A stretch of DNA of 64,000 nucleotides, from assembly GCA_902536765.1 (NCBI GenBank), contig CACAYM010000004.1:1-64000 (forward strand). The letters are read 5' to 3'. Shown in pieces: positions 1-7,083 of this stretch (position 1 is its first letter; each line of letters opens with the position of its first letter). Position numbers and translations under genes: made by a program. The notes beneath the pieces were generated by a model. The model searched no databases and was not told the origin of the DNA. It saw only the letters and a program-made list of their open reading frames with translations. This DNA comes from an uncultured Pelagibacteraceae bacterium (GTDB lineage: Bacteria > Pseudomonadota > Alphaproteobacteria > Pelagibacterales > Pelagibacteraceae).

Positions 1-785
1 AATGGTTCTTGCCATCGTGAAGGAACAACTGAAATTGCCGATTTTTTATAATAATTTAATATTTTTGAATGTGTTACCCAATCAAGAATTTCAAAACGAT
101 TATGTTTAAAATTATATTTTTCTCGTGGTTCATTACCAATTGCTAATGCTTTCCAATCAGAAAATTTATTTAAAATCTTTATTATAGATTTACCATATGT
201 GTCAAAGCCTTTGGATGAATTTAATTTTCCTGTAAAAATAATTAATTTTTCTTTTTTTGGAAATCTTTTTATAGGACTAATAGCAGGATATAAAATATCA
301 CAATTATTCCTATGTTTATAAGGTAAACCCTCAAAAAATTTATTTTTAACCCAATTACTAACAAAATAAATTTGATCTGTATTTTCTGCTATAAAAATTC
401 TTTCATTTATGGAAGACGAGGATCTTAAATCTTGGGGGTTATTATGATAAATGAATATAAGTTTTGATTTTACTTTTTTTTTAATTAAATAAAGAAGTGA
501 CTCTGGTCTGTTATGAATTTCAATTATTTTAAAATTATATTTAAGATATTCTTTGTACAACATGTCAGTATAAGAAATGTTTTTTTTTACGAATGAATTA
601 CCCAATTTAAGATTTTTAAAATTTTTAAGTAATGGTTTGGATTTATTGCTAAGATACCCATATACGGTAGACCTACTTTTTAAACTACTTTTGTTTAAAT
701 AATCTTTAACCCAGATAGATGCAGCACCTGCGCTATTTTCAGTAAAATTTTCTTTATATGGTAATAAAATTGCGATCTCTCTCAT
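1..785 (-). CDS. Glycosyltransferase family 4/1, 3' end cut by window edge
   Basis: This gene is absent from the ORF track because its stop lies beyond base 1. I translated the minus strand from the ATG at 785-783. The protein begins MREIAILLPYKENFTENSAG and about 261 codons are present. Seen: a GKLNSSKGFDTYGKS stretch and, at the edge, SVVPSRWQEP, the typical C-terminal donor-site region of GT-B enzymes of families GT4/GT1. It probably transfers a nucleotide-activated sugar to a surface glycan on the cytoplasmic side of the membrane. The start overlaps the stop of the acyltransferase upstream as ATGA, so the two are probably translationally coupled. Acceptor and sugar cannot be told from the sequence. 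Confidence 0.85.
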   Translation of the reverse strand, partial: MREIAILLPYKENFTENSAGAASIWVKDYLNKSSLKSRSTVYGYLSNKSKPLLKNFKNLKLGNSFVKKNISYTDMLYKEYLKYNFKIIEIHNRPESLLYLIKKKVKSKLIFIYHNNPQDLRSSSSINERIFIAENTDQIYFVSNWVKNKFFEGLPYKHRNNCDILYPAISPIKRFPKKEKLIIFTGKLNSSKGFDTYGKSIIKILNKFSDWKALAIGNEPREKYNFKHNRFEILDWVTHSKILNYYKKSAISVVPSRWQEP

Positions 786-1369
786 TTGTTTTTTAAAATC
801 TCCTTAAATCTTATATTTTCTAACATTAATTTCTTATAATTAATTTTATTTTTTTTTAAACTTAATGTGTTTTTTTTTATTTTTTTAACGGGTTTACCAA
901 AATATATATAGCCAGGTAAAATTTTTTTAGTTTTAGTTACAATTGAACCCATTCCTATCATGCTATATGAGCCAATTATTTGATTCTGATGCACAATTGA
1001 TTTTATACCTAAATTAGCATGTTTCATTACATAAACATTACCACCTAATACAACATTACTGCTTAAAATAACATTATCTTCTATATAACAATCATGATCA
1101 ATAGTTGTAGAGTTCATCACATAATTATCATTGCCAATATAAGTTTTTTTTTTAAGTGCTGTAGGAAGGTGTATATTTGTATATTCATTAAAAACATTTC
1201 GATTACCAATAATAATTTTACCTGAATTTTTTTTATTTTTCCATTGCGCTTGATTACCTATGACGACGTATGGTCCAATAGTATTTCCTTTTCCAATTAT
1301 CAAAGATTTCCAATTAATAACAGCTGTTGGGTGTACAAAGTTACCTTTTATTTTTTTAAACTTTAACAT
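782..1369 (-). CDS. Hexapeptide-repeat (left-handed beta-helix) acyltransferase
   Basis: The 195-residue protein carries repeated hexapeptides through most of its length (FVHPTAVI, SLIIGKG, IGPYVVIG, YIEDNVILSSNVVLGGNVYV, MIGMGSIV), the signature of LpxA/LacA-type acyltransferases. These use acyl- or acetyl-CoA, or acyl-ACP, to modify a sugar. It opens like LpxA (HPTAVI) but is shorter than the usual ~260 residues and lacks a clear LpxA C-terminal domain. Modification of a surface-polysaccharide sugar is therefore more likely than lipid A synthesis. The C-terminus is very lysine-rich. It lies between a GIY-YIG gene (7 nt overlap) and a glycosyltransferase (4 nt overlap). The substrate is unknown. 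Confidence 0.8.
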   Translation of the reverse strand: MLKFKKIKGNFVHPTAVINWKSLIIGKGNTIGPYVVIGNQAQWKNKKNSGKIIIGNRNVFNEYTNIHLPTALKKKTYIGNDNYVMNSTTIDHDCYIEDNVILSSNVVLGGNVYVMKHANLGIKSIVHQNQIIGSYSMIGMGSIVTKTKKILPGYIYFGKPVKKIKKNTLSLKKNKINYKKLMLENIRFKEILKNK

Positions 1370-1611
1370 TTATTTTTAATTTGATTTCTTAATTTATAGT
1401 TTTTCTTTAATTTATATTCTTCACTCATTGCTTTTTTTTTTGAGGCAAACTTTTTTTTATATGCTAAAATCCATTTTCTTCCTTTAGTAAATTTAGCTCC
1501 TTTTCCAGCATTGTGTAATTTGATTCTGTTTTTAATATTATTGGTATAGCCTACATAAGAAATTGACTTATTTTTGACTTTGCTAACTATTAAGTAAATA
1601 TAATAAGTCAT
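1363..1611 (-). CDS. Small GIY-YIG domain protein (UPF0213/YhbQ-like)
   Basis: The 82-residue protein is a minimal GIY-YIG fold: YIYLI at the N-terminus, YVGYTNNIKNRIKLHNAGKGAKFT with the conserved Arg in the middle, and an Glu in MSEEYKLKK near the end. Members are single-domain nuclease-like proteins related to E. coli YhbQ. The fold is that of a metal-dependent endonuclease, but the cellular role of this small group is poorly defined. The start is fixed by the YIY motif and lies only 2 nt after the CCA of tRNA-Glu, so there is no room for a ribosome-binding site outside the tRNA. The end overlaps the next gene by 7 nt. Confidence 0.85.
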   Translation of the reverse strand: MTYYIYLIVSKVKNKSISYVGYTNNIKNRIKLHNAGKGAKFTKGRKWILAYKKKFASKKKAMSEEYKLKKNYKLRNQIKNKC

Positions 1612-1613
1612 TA

Positions 1614-1688
1614 TGGCGGTCCCTAGGGGAATCGAACCCCTCTTTCATGGATGAAAACCATGTGTCCTAACCGATAGACGAAGGGACC
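1614..1688 (-). tRNA. tRNA-Glu (UUC)
   Basis: The minus strand folds into a full cloverleaf. The acceptor is GGTCCCT paired with AGGGACC, the T-arm contains GGTTCGATTCC, and the anticodon loop TTTTCAT lies between CATGG and CCATG, giving anticodon TTC. The 3' CCA is encoded (1614-1616). A protein gene begins 2 nt further on. Confidence 0.97.
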
Positions 1689-1698
1689 AAGTTTGCAT

Positions 1699-1727
1699 CT
1701 TTTATTGTAAAATATAATATTTATCAA
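1699..1727 (-). promoter_or_regulatory. Candidate promoter of tRNA-Glu
   Basis: On the minus strand TTGATA (-35, 1727-1722) and TAAAAG (-10, 1704-1699) are separated by exactly 17 nt. Only 10 nt lie between the -10 box and the mature tRNA 5' end. The -35 box overlaps the TGA stop codon of glpX (1726-1724). This is inferred from motif matching only. Confidence 0.5.
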
Positions 1728-2674
1728 GTTTTTATAATGTCTTCTCGAACAACAATTTCACTTAAATTACTACTTTTATGTGTAACCAAAGTTTCAGTAA
1801 TATATTTTTGATCTTTCAGTTTAATGCCACCTACTAGATCGCTATTTGTTATACCGGTTGCACAAAATATAGAGTCACCTTTAACTATTTCCTCTAATTC
1901 ATATTTTTTTTTAAGGTCCTTTATACCCATTTTTTTAGCTCTATCTTTATCTCTATCGTTTTCAAAAATAAATCTTCCTTGGAATTTGCATCCCATAGTA
2001 TCTATAGCCGAAGCAGCTAGAACACCCTCAGGGCCACCTCCTATTCCTAAAAAAATGTCAACATTGAATTTTTTATCTGTAACCATCAATGCTCCTGAAA
2101 CATCACCATCAGATATTAGTTTCATTTTAACTTTCATCTCTGACAGAGTATCTATAATTTGTTGATGTCTTGGCCTGTTTAACAAACAAGCTGTTACATC
2201 ATTAAGGTCTTTATTTAAAGAATCAGCAATGTTTTTTATATTTTTGTCTAATGAAAAGTCCAAATCGGTTGCATCTCTTGGAACACTTTTTGTAACTGCA
2301 AGCTTATCCATATAGGTTTCAGGCGCATTAAATAAATTTCCTTTTTCCGCTATTGCTATAACAGATAAAGCTCCAGGTAGGTTTTTTGCAACAAAATTTG
2401 TACCTTCAAGAGGGTCCACTGCTATATCTAGATTTAAATCTCCACCAAGTCCTAATTTTTCACCAATATACAACATTGGAGCTTCATCTAGTTCACCCTC
2501 ACCTATTACAACTTCGCCATTAATTTTAAGTTTATTAATTTCATTTCTCATTGAGTCTGTCGCTGCCTTATCAGCAGATTTTTTGTCATTTTTACCTAAA
2601 AATTTATAACAAGCTATTGCTGCTCGAGAAGTTACAGTAACTATTTCTTTGGCTAAGTCTTTATTTAATGGCAC
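1724..2674 (-). CDS. glpX: Fructose-1,6-bisphosphatase class II (GlpX type)
   Basis: This 316-residue cytosolic enzyme hydrolyses fructose 1,6-bisphosphate to fructose 6-phosphate, the gluconeogenic counterpart of phosphofructokinase. Seen: the metal/substrate motifs VIGEGELDEAPMLYIGE (residues ~56-72) and DPLEGTN (~87-93), and GGGPEGVLAASAI in the C-terminal half. All are diagnostic of the GlpX family, and the length is typical. The ATG overlaps the upstream sbmA-like stop by one base (TAATG). In alphaproteobacteria GlpX may also act on sedoheptulose bisphosphate; the sequence does not decide this. Confidence 0.95.
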   Translation of the reverse strand: MPLNKDLAKEIVTVTSRAAIACYKFLGKNDKKSADKAATDSMRNEINKLKINGEVVIGEGELDEAPMLYIGEKLGLGGDLNLDIAVDPLEGTNFVAKNLPGALSVIAIAEKGNLFNAPETYMDKLAVTKSVPRDATDLDFSLDKNIKNIADSLNKDLNDVTACLLNRPRHQQIIDTLSEMKVKMKLISDGDVSGALMVTDKKFNVDIFLGIGGGPEGVLAASAIDTMGCKFQGRFIFENDRDKDRAKKMGIKDLKKKYELEEIVKGDSIFCATGITNSDLVGGIKLKDQKYITETLVTHKSSNLSEIVVREDIIKT

Positions 2675-3672
2675 TAAATTTTTTCTTTAGATATTTTTTC
2701 AGTATTATATTTAAGTTTATTTTCAAATTCATTAAGTCTTTTCCATACAGATATCAACTCAACTATTATCGGCCAACTTCTTACAAGATATTGTAACGAG
2801 GTTTCAACTCTACCAAAGGCTCTAATTATTTGTTGTACAAATCCTAGTGTAATTGCTCCTGTTACAATTGTTGGTGCTAATGCTAAATACGGAACTATAA
2901 CCATTCCTTGTAGATAGCTCCATTTAACTGCATTAAAATATAAATAATGAAAATACATTTTATAATGTATTTTTCTTACACCTCCGTATAAATCATCTAT
3001 TTTTACAGGCTGTGCACTTTCTTTAAAATCTTCACCAAGAACTAATTCTTTTCTATAGGCAGCTTCTTCTTTTTGAATATCATATTCAATTCCAGGTAAT
3101 TTAATCCCGACAGCAGCTAGAATAAATGTTCCTCCTAATGCAGAAATAATGGCAACCCAAACCAACGCGTGATTAACTTCTCCAATCCATGGAAGCACTG
3201 TAATACTTTTAGACAAACCCCATAATATCGGTGTGAATGCAATTAATGTCATCACACTTCTTAATAGTTCTGCACCTAAACCCTCCATTATTCTTGCAAA
3301 TTTAAGAGTGTCTTCTTGAACCCTCTGAGACGCACCTTCAATTGATGATGCAAAATTCCATTTATCATGATAAAAGTCCGCCATTGCTGTTCTCCATCTA
3401 AAAGTCCAATGACTAGTAAAATAATCACTAAATATGACTACTATTATATAAATAGCTGCTATTTTTGCGAATGTGAAAAGATATGCTATAAATTCTTTTT
3501 CTGAAACAGCACCAGGTTCTGCTAGCGCTTTTTGTAACGTATCATAAAATTCACCGAACCATTCATTTATTCTTACATCTAATTGAACCTGATACCAGGT
3601 AGCCAAAAGAATAAGTATTGTTCCGCCAATACTCCATAAATGCCATTTTTTATCTGTAAAAAACTTAAACAT
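2674..3672 (-). CDS. sbmA: SbmA/BacA-family peptide importer, short N-terminus
   Basis: The 332-residue multi-pass inner-membrane protein is recognisable by EGASQRVQEDTLKFARIMEGLG, FRWRTAM, GIKLPGIEYDIQKEEAAYRKELVLGED and FHYLYFN, the core motifs of SbmA/BacA. These proteins use the proton gradient to import peptides, including antimicrobial ones, and resemble the membrane half of ABCD-type exporters without an ATPase. E. coli SbmA has about 406 residues. This protein starts at the point equivalent to roughly residue 80 of SbmA, so the first membrane segment is missing. It cannot be extended because it overlaps the upstream stop (TAATG). Confidence 0.88.
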   Translation of the reverse strand: MFKFFTDKKWHLWSIGGTILILLATWYQVQLDVRINEWFGEFYDTLQKALAEPGAVSEKEFIAYLFTFAKIAAIYIIVVIFSDYFTSHWTFRWRTAMADFYHDKWNFASSIEGASQRVQEDTLKFARIMEGLGAELLRSVMTLIAFTPILWGLSKSITVLPWIGEVNHALVWVAIISALGGTFILAAVGIKLPGIEYDIQKEEAAYRKELVLGEDFKESAQPVKIDDLYGGVRKIHYKMYFHYLYFNAVKWSYLQGMVIVPYLALAPTIVTGAITLGFVQQIIRAFGRVETSLQYLVRSWPIIVELISVWKRLNEFENKLKYNTEKISKEKI

Positions 3673-3953
3673 TATTCAATAAAATTGTCAGCATAGGATT
3701 TTTTAATTATTTTTTTTTCTTTAGGTTCAATTAATTCATAATTTATATTATTTTTTTCTGCAAAAGTAATTGCTTTTTCCTTTGATGAAAATTCAAGATT
3801 CACTTCAGTCAATGTATTGGTTGAACTTTCCCAACCCATTAATGGATTAATTCCATTTTTTTCATCATTAAACTTAAGCAACCATTTTTTTGTTTTTCCC
3901 CTGCCTGATTGCATAGAAGTTTTTGCGGGTTTATATATTATTGCTTTTCTCAT
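3672..3953 (-). CDS. NDUFS4-like complex I accessory subunit (ETC_C1_NDUFS4 family)
   Basis: The 93-residue protein matches the alphaproteobacterial homologue of mitochondrial NDUFS4/18 kDa subunit: an N-terminal MRKAIIYKPAKTSMQSGRGKTKKWLLKF followed by NPLMGWESSTNTLTEVNLEFSSKEKAITFAEKNNINYELIEP. In its relatives this small protein sits on the matrix/cytoplasmic arm of NADH:quinone oxidoreductase near the NADH module. No other nuo gene is in the window, so it is encoded away from the main complex I operon. It starts 5 nt after the tRNA-Pro CCA and overlaps sbmA by one base. Confidence 0.88.
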   Translation of the reverse strand: MRKAIIYKPAKTSMQSGRGKTKKWLLKFNDEKNGINPLMGWESSTNTLTEVNLEFSSKEKAITFAEKNNINYELIEPKEKKIIKKSYADNFIE

Positions 3954-3958
3954 ATTAA

Positions 3959-4035
<77 letters not shown>

Positions 4036-4118
4036 AATGGCATACTATTACAGTAGATATGATAAATTTTAAAGTATAAAGGGTCGCAAATTTAAAGAAA
4101 TTTCATCAGAATCTGGTA

Positions 4119-4124
4119 TATAAT
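4119..4124 (+). promoter_or_regulatory. -10 element placed for a leaderless transcript
   Basis: A perfect TATAAT lies 5 nt before the ATG of the zinc-ribbon gene at 4130. A usual spacing would put the transcription start at or beside the A of the ATG. No purine-rich ribosome-binding site precedes the start. No convincing -35 box was found at 16-18 nt. Confidence 0.45.
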
Positions 4125-4129
4125 TATAT

Positions 4130-4588
4130 ATGATAATAAGTTGTGAAAACTGTGAAAAAAAATTTACTGTTGTTGATGACCTTATACCTTTAGATGGAAG
4201 ACAATTAAAATGTGGCTCATGTGGTCATAAATGGTTTTTCAAAAAAACAATTATAATAGAAAAAGATATAAAACCATCTTTAAAAAAGAAAATTGAGGTT
4301 AAAAAAATTAATACAAATGAGCAAATTCCAGCAACTACAGACAAAATTATTAGTGAGGCTGAAAAAATAAACTTAAATAATCTAAGATATTCATCTAATG
4401 CTAACACCAAAATTTCATTTGTAAATTTATTTTTTTTGTTTTTAATTACATTTGTCGCGTTTATAATTTTAATTGATACTTTTAAGAGTCAAATTAATTA
4501 TGTGATGCCTGGTTTTAATTTATTTATAGAAAATTTTTATGAAAGTATAAGAGACTTTTATTTATTTTTTAAAGATTTAATTAGTTAA
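4130..4588 (+). CDS. MJ0042-type zinc-ribbon protein with one membrane segment
   Basis: This 152-residue protein has an N-terminal zinc ribbon with CxxC pairs at residues 5/8 and 28/31 (CENC ... CGSCGHKWFF). A lysine-rich linker follows, then one hydrophobic segment at about residues 97-118 and a short C-terminal tail. It matches the alphaproteobacterial zinc_ribbon_4/5 (MJ0042) membrane proteins, whose role is undefined. The cytoplasmic ribbon suggests a membrane-tethered regulator or adaptor, but this is a guess. It is followed 1 nt later by nhaA, probably in the same transcript. Confidence 0.8.
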   Translation: MIISCENCEKKFTVVDDLIPLDGRQLKCGSCGHKWFFKKTIIIEKDIKPSLKKKIEVKKINTNEQIPATTDKIISEAEKINLNNLRYSSNANTKISFVNLFFLFLITFVAFIILIDTFKSQINYVMPGFNLFIENFYESIRDFYLFFKDLIS

Positions 4589-4589
4589 T

Positions 4590-5765
4590 ATGATAAATTA
4601 TATTTCTCAACCTTTTAAATGGTTTTTTAAATTAGAAGCTGCTAGTGGTCTTGTATTGTTTATAAGTGCAATCATAGCTTTAATTATAAGTAATTCTAAC
4701 TTATCGAGTATTTATTTTGAAACATTAGATAAGTATATATTTATTGGTATTAATAATTTTGGTATCAAGCTGTCCGTCTTACATTGGATTAATGATGCTT
4801 TAATGGCTATATTCTTTTTTTTCGTAACACTTGAAATAAAAAGAGAATTTTTACAAGGTGAACTCTCAAATATAAAGCAAGCATTATTACCTATCATTGC
4901 TGCTGTTGGCGGTATGGTTGTTCCAGCATTATTTTATATATTTGTAAATTTTGGTGATCCGGAAACTTTAAATGGATGGGCAATACCATCGGCAACAGAT
5001 ATTGCATTTTCCTTGGGTGTTTTGTCTCTTTTAGGTAAAAGAGTTCCGTTATCATTAAAGGTTTTTTTAACAGCATTGGCAATAATAGATGATTTAGGAG
5101 CAATATTAATTATAGCTTTATTTTATTCTGGAGAATTAAATATAATGTATCTATCTTTAATGCTTTTTGCATTTGTAATTCTTTTGGTAATAAATAAATT
5201 TAATATTAAAATATTTTTCCCATATTTAATAATTGGACTTTTGTTATGGGATTTTACACATAATTCCGGGATACACGCTACAATTGCTGGTGTTTTACTT
5301 GCAATGACTATTCCTCACAGAAAAAAAGAGAAAGACTTTTCATTATTAGTAAAAATTGAACATGCGATCAGTCCCTATGTTGCATTTGGTATAATGCCAT
5401 TGTTTGCTTTTGCTAACGCTGGGGTTTCATTAGAAGGGTTGAACTTTTCATCTTTATTAGAAAAAGTACCATTGGGAATAGTATTAGGATTGTTTGTAGG
5501 CAAACAATTAGGTGTATTTGTTTTTTCTTTTATATCTATAAAGTTAAAAATTGCTGAAATGCCAGGAAATTCAAGCTGGTATAATTTTTATGGAGTAGGA
5601 ATATTGACTGGAATTGGATTTACAATGAGTTTATTTGTTGGAAACTTAGCCTTCATTGAAAATACTCAATACATGGATGGGGTTAAGATTGGAGTTTTAA
5701 CAGGATCCTTACTTTCAACATTGGCAGGGTATTTTTTAATATTACTTACACCTGACAAAAGGTAA
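4590..5765 (+). CDS. nhaA: Na+/H+ antiporter NhaA
   Basis: The 391-residue inner-membrane protein has about 12 hydrophobic segments. It exports Na+ in exchange for H+ to control cytoplasmic pH and sodium. Family marks seen: IPSATDIAFSLGVLSLLGKRVP, the paired aspartates in LAIIDDLGAILIIALFYSGEL that bind the ion, HSGIHATIAGVLLAMTIPHR (here NSGIHATIAG) and GIGFTMSLFVGNLAF. The length equals that of E. coli NhaA (388). The gene starts one base after the zinc-ribbon stop and is followed 4 nt later by a GTG-started peroxidase. A sodium-proton exchanger fits a marine cell. Confidence 0.96.
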   Translation: MINYISQPFKWFFKLEAASGLVLFISAIIALIISNSNLSSIYFETLDKYIFIGINNFGIKLSVLHWINDALMAIFFFFVTLEIKREFLQGELSNIKQALLPIIAAVGGMVVPALFYIFVNFGDPETLNGWAIPSATDIAFSLGVLSLLGKRVPLSLKVFLTALAIIDDLGAILIIALFYSGELNIMYLSLMLFAFVILLVINKFNIKIFFPYLIIGLLLWDFTHNSGIHATIAGVLLAMTIPHRKKEKDFSLLVKIEHAISPYVAFGIMPLFAFANAGVSLEGLNFSSLLEKVPLGIVLGLFVGKQLGVFVFSFISIKLKIAEMPGNSSWYNFYGVGILTGIGFTMSLFVGNLAFIENTQYMDGVKIGVLTGSLLSTLAGYFLILLTPDKR

Positions 5766-5769
5766 TGTT

Positions 5770-6315
5770 GTGAAGAAAATAACATTACTTATAATATTAA
5801 TTATGATTTTTTTTTCCAAGAAAAATGTATCGGCTGATTACGATGAAGTATTTTTTGACTTTAAAATAAACAGTATCTCAGGTGAAAAAATCGATCTTAA
5901 AGATTATAAAAATAAAGTAGTATTGGTAGTAAACACCGCCAGTTACTGCGGATTTACAAACCAATATAGTGAATTACAGTTATTGTGGGAAAAGTACCAA
6001 TCTGATGGTTTAATTGTCTTAGGTGTACCGTCAAATACATTCAATCAAGAAAAAAAAGAAGATGCTGATGTTAAAGAATTTTGCAAAGTTAATTTTAATA
6101 TAAATTTTCCAATGACTTCTATCACTGAGGTAAAAGGTAAAAATTCCCACAAGATATTCAAATGGGCAGAAAAAAATTATGGCAAATCTGCTATACCTAA
6201 ATGGAACTTTCACAAAATTTTAATTAATAAAGAGGGTAAAATTGAAGAAACGTATAATTCCTTTACAAAGCCTATGTCAAAAAAGATTACTTCTAAAATT
6301 GAAAGTCTATTATAA
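5770..6315 (+). CDS. Glutathione peroxidase family thiol peroxidase, exported
   Basis: The 181-residue protein has an N-terminal signal peptide (MKKITLLIILIMIFFSKKNVSA) and then a GPx domain: NTASYCGFTNQYSELQLLW with the peroxidatic Cys at about residue 60 in place of selenocysteine, FPSNTF-like VPSNTFNQE, and KWNFHKILINKEG with the catalytic Trp-Asn pair. It reduces peroxides, probably with thioredoxin-like donors, in the periplasm. The start is GTG: the nearby ATG and TTG in other frames run straight into TGA. The last 6 nt overlap the end of the convergent MBL gene. Confidence 0.92.
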   Translation: MKKITLLIILIMIFFSKKNVSADYDEVFFDFKINSISGEKIDLKDYKNKVVLVVNTASYCGFTNQYSELQLLWEKYQSDGLIVLGVPSNTFNQEKKEDADVKEFCKVNFNINFPMTSITEVKGKNSHKIFKWAEKNYGKSAIPKWNFHKILINKEGKIEETYNSFTKPMSKKITSKIESLL

Positions 6316-7080
6316 ATTTATTTTCATTCCATCATAAGCTGGAACAATATTTCTTTTAAGCTTCTTTTTTAATTCATTATAATCCAAATCAGAATGCAAA
6401 TTAGTTAAAATGGCTTTTTTAGGTGAAAGAGCATCAATTAATCTTAAACATTTATCTAAATTTAAATGTGATGGGTGCTCTCTGTACCACAAACAATCAA
6501 TTACTAAATATTTTAAATTTATTAAGAATTTAAAGTCTTTTTTGTTTATCTCACTTACATCACTTATGTAAGCTAATTTCTTATCAACTATATAACAAGT
6601 GCAGTCCACATTTCCGTGTTTTACTTTAAGAGATCTAATGTGAATTCTTTTTTTACCATCTTTAAAATAGAGATCTTTCTTAACAGAATTCATTTTTAAC
6701 GTTGCAGGATATTCACGAGAATTGCTTTTAAAACAGTAAGAAAAAGTTTTATTTAAATATTTTTTTGTTGGTGTATCTGCATAAATATCGACTTGTTTTC
6801 TATTTTTTAAAAAGAAGACCCTAAGATCGTTAATTCCATGAGTTTGATCAGCATGCATATGAGAAAATAGAACTTTATCAATATTAGTGATCTTGTTATT
6901 TATTAATTGTTGTCTCATGTCTGGAGAGGTGTCTATAATTATATTTAAAGACTTGCCCTGAATCACTGCAGAACATCTTGTCCTAATATTCTTTTTGTTG
7001 TTAGGATTGCAATTTCCAAAATTACCGTCAGGTCTTGGTACTCCCATTGAACTTCCACATCCTAGAATTATAAACCTCAT
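6310..7080 (-). CDS. MBL-fold metallohydrolase (PhnP-like)
   Basis: The 256-residue protein has the beta-lactamase-fold metal motif SHMHADQTHGINDLR (HxHxDxxHG) at about residues 74-88 and a second metal ligand region in YISDVSE. The opening FIILGCGSSMGVPRP...CSAVI is that of the PhnP/phosphoribosyl cyclic phosphodiesterase subgroup. PhnP relatives hydrolyse cyclic phosphodiesters, but no phn genes are near, so the substrate is open. In many alphaproteobacteria this gene follows tatD and metG, as here (3 nt after tatD), suggesting one operon with holB and tmk. Confidence 0.88.
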   Translation of the reverse strand: MRFIILGCGSSMGVPRPDGNFGNCNPNNKKNIRTRCSAVIQGKSLNIIIDTSPDMRQQLINNKITNIDKVLFSHMHADQTHGINDLRVFFLKNRKQVDIYADTPTKKYLNKTFSYCFKSNSREYPATLKMNSVKKDLYFKDGKKRIHIRSLKVKHGNVDCTCYIVDKKLAYISDVSEINKKDFKFLINLKYLVIDCLWYREHPSHLNLDKCLRLIDALSPKKAILTNLHSDLDYNELKKKLKRNIVPAYDGMKINL

Positions 7081-7083
7081 GAA

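Noticed and set aside
4894-5103. Antisense ORFs such as those at 4894, 19282, 24639, 39890 and 44317
   Set aside because: They lie fully inside well-supported genes on the other strand, have no recognisable motifs and show biased composition typical of antisense reading.
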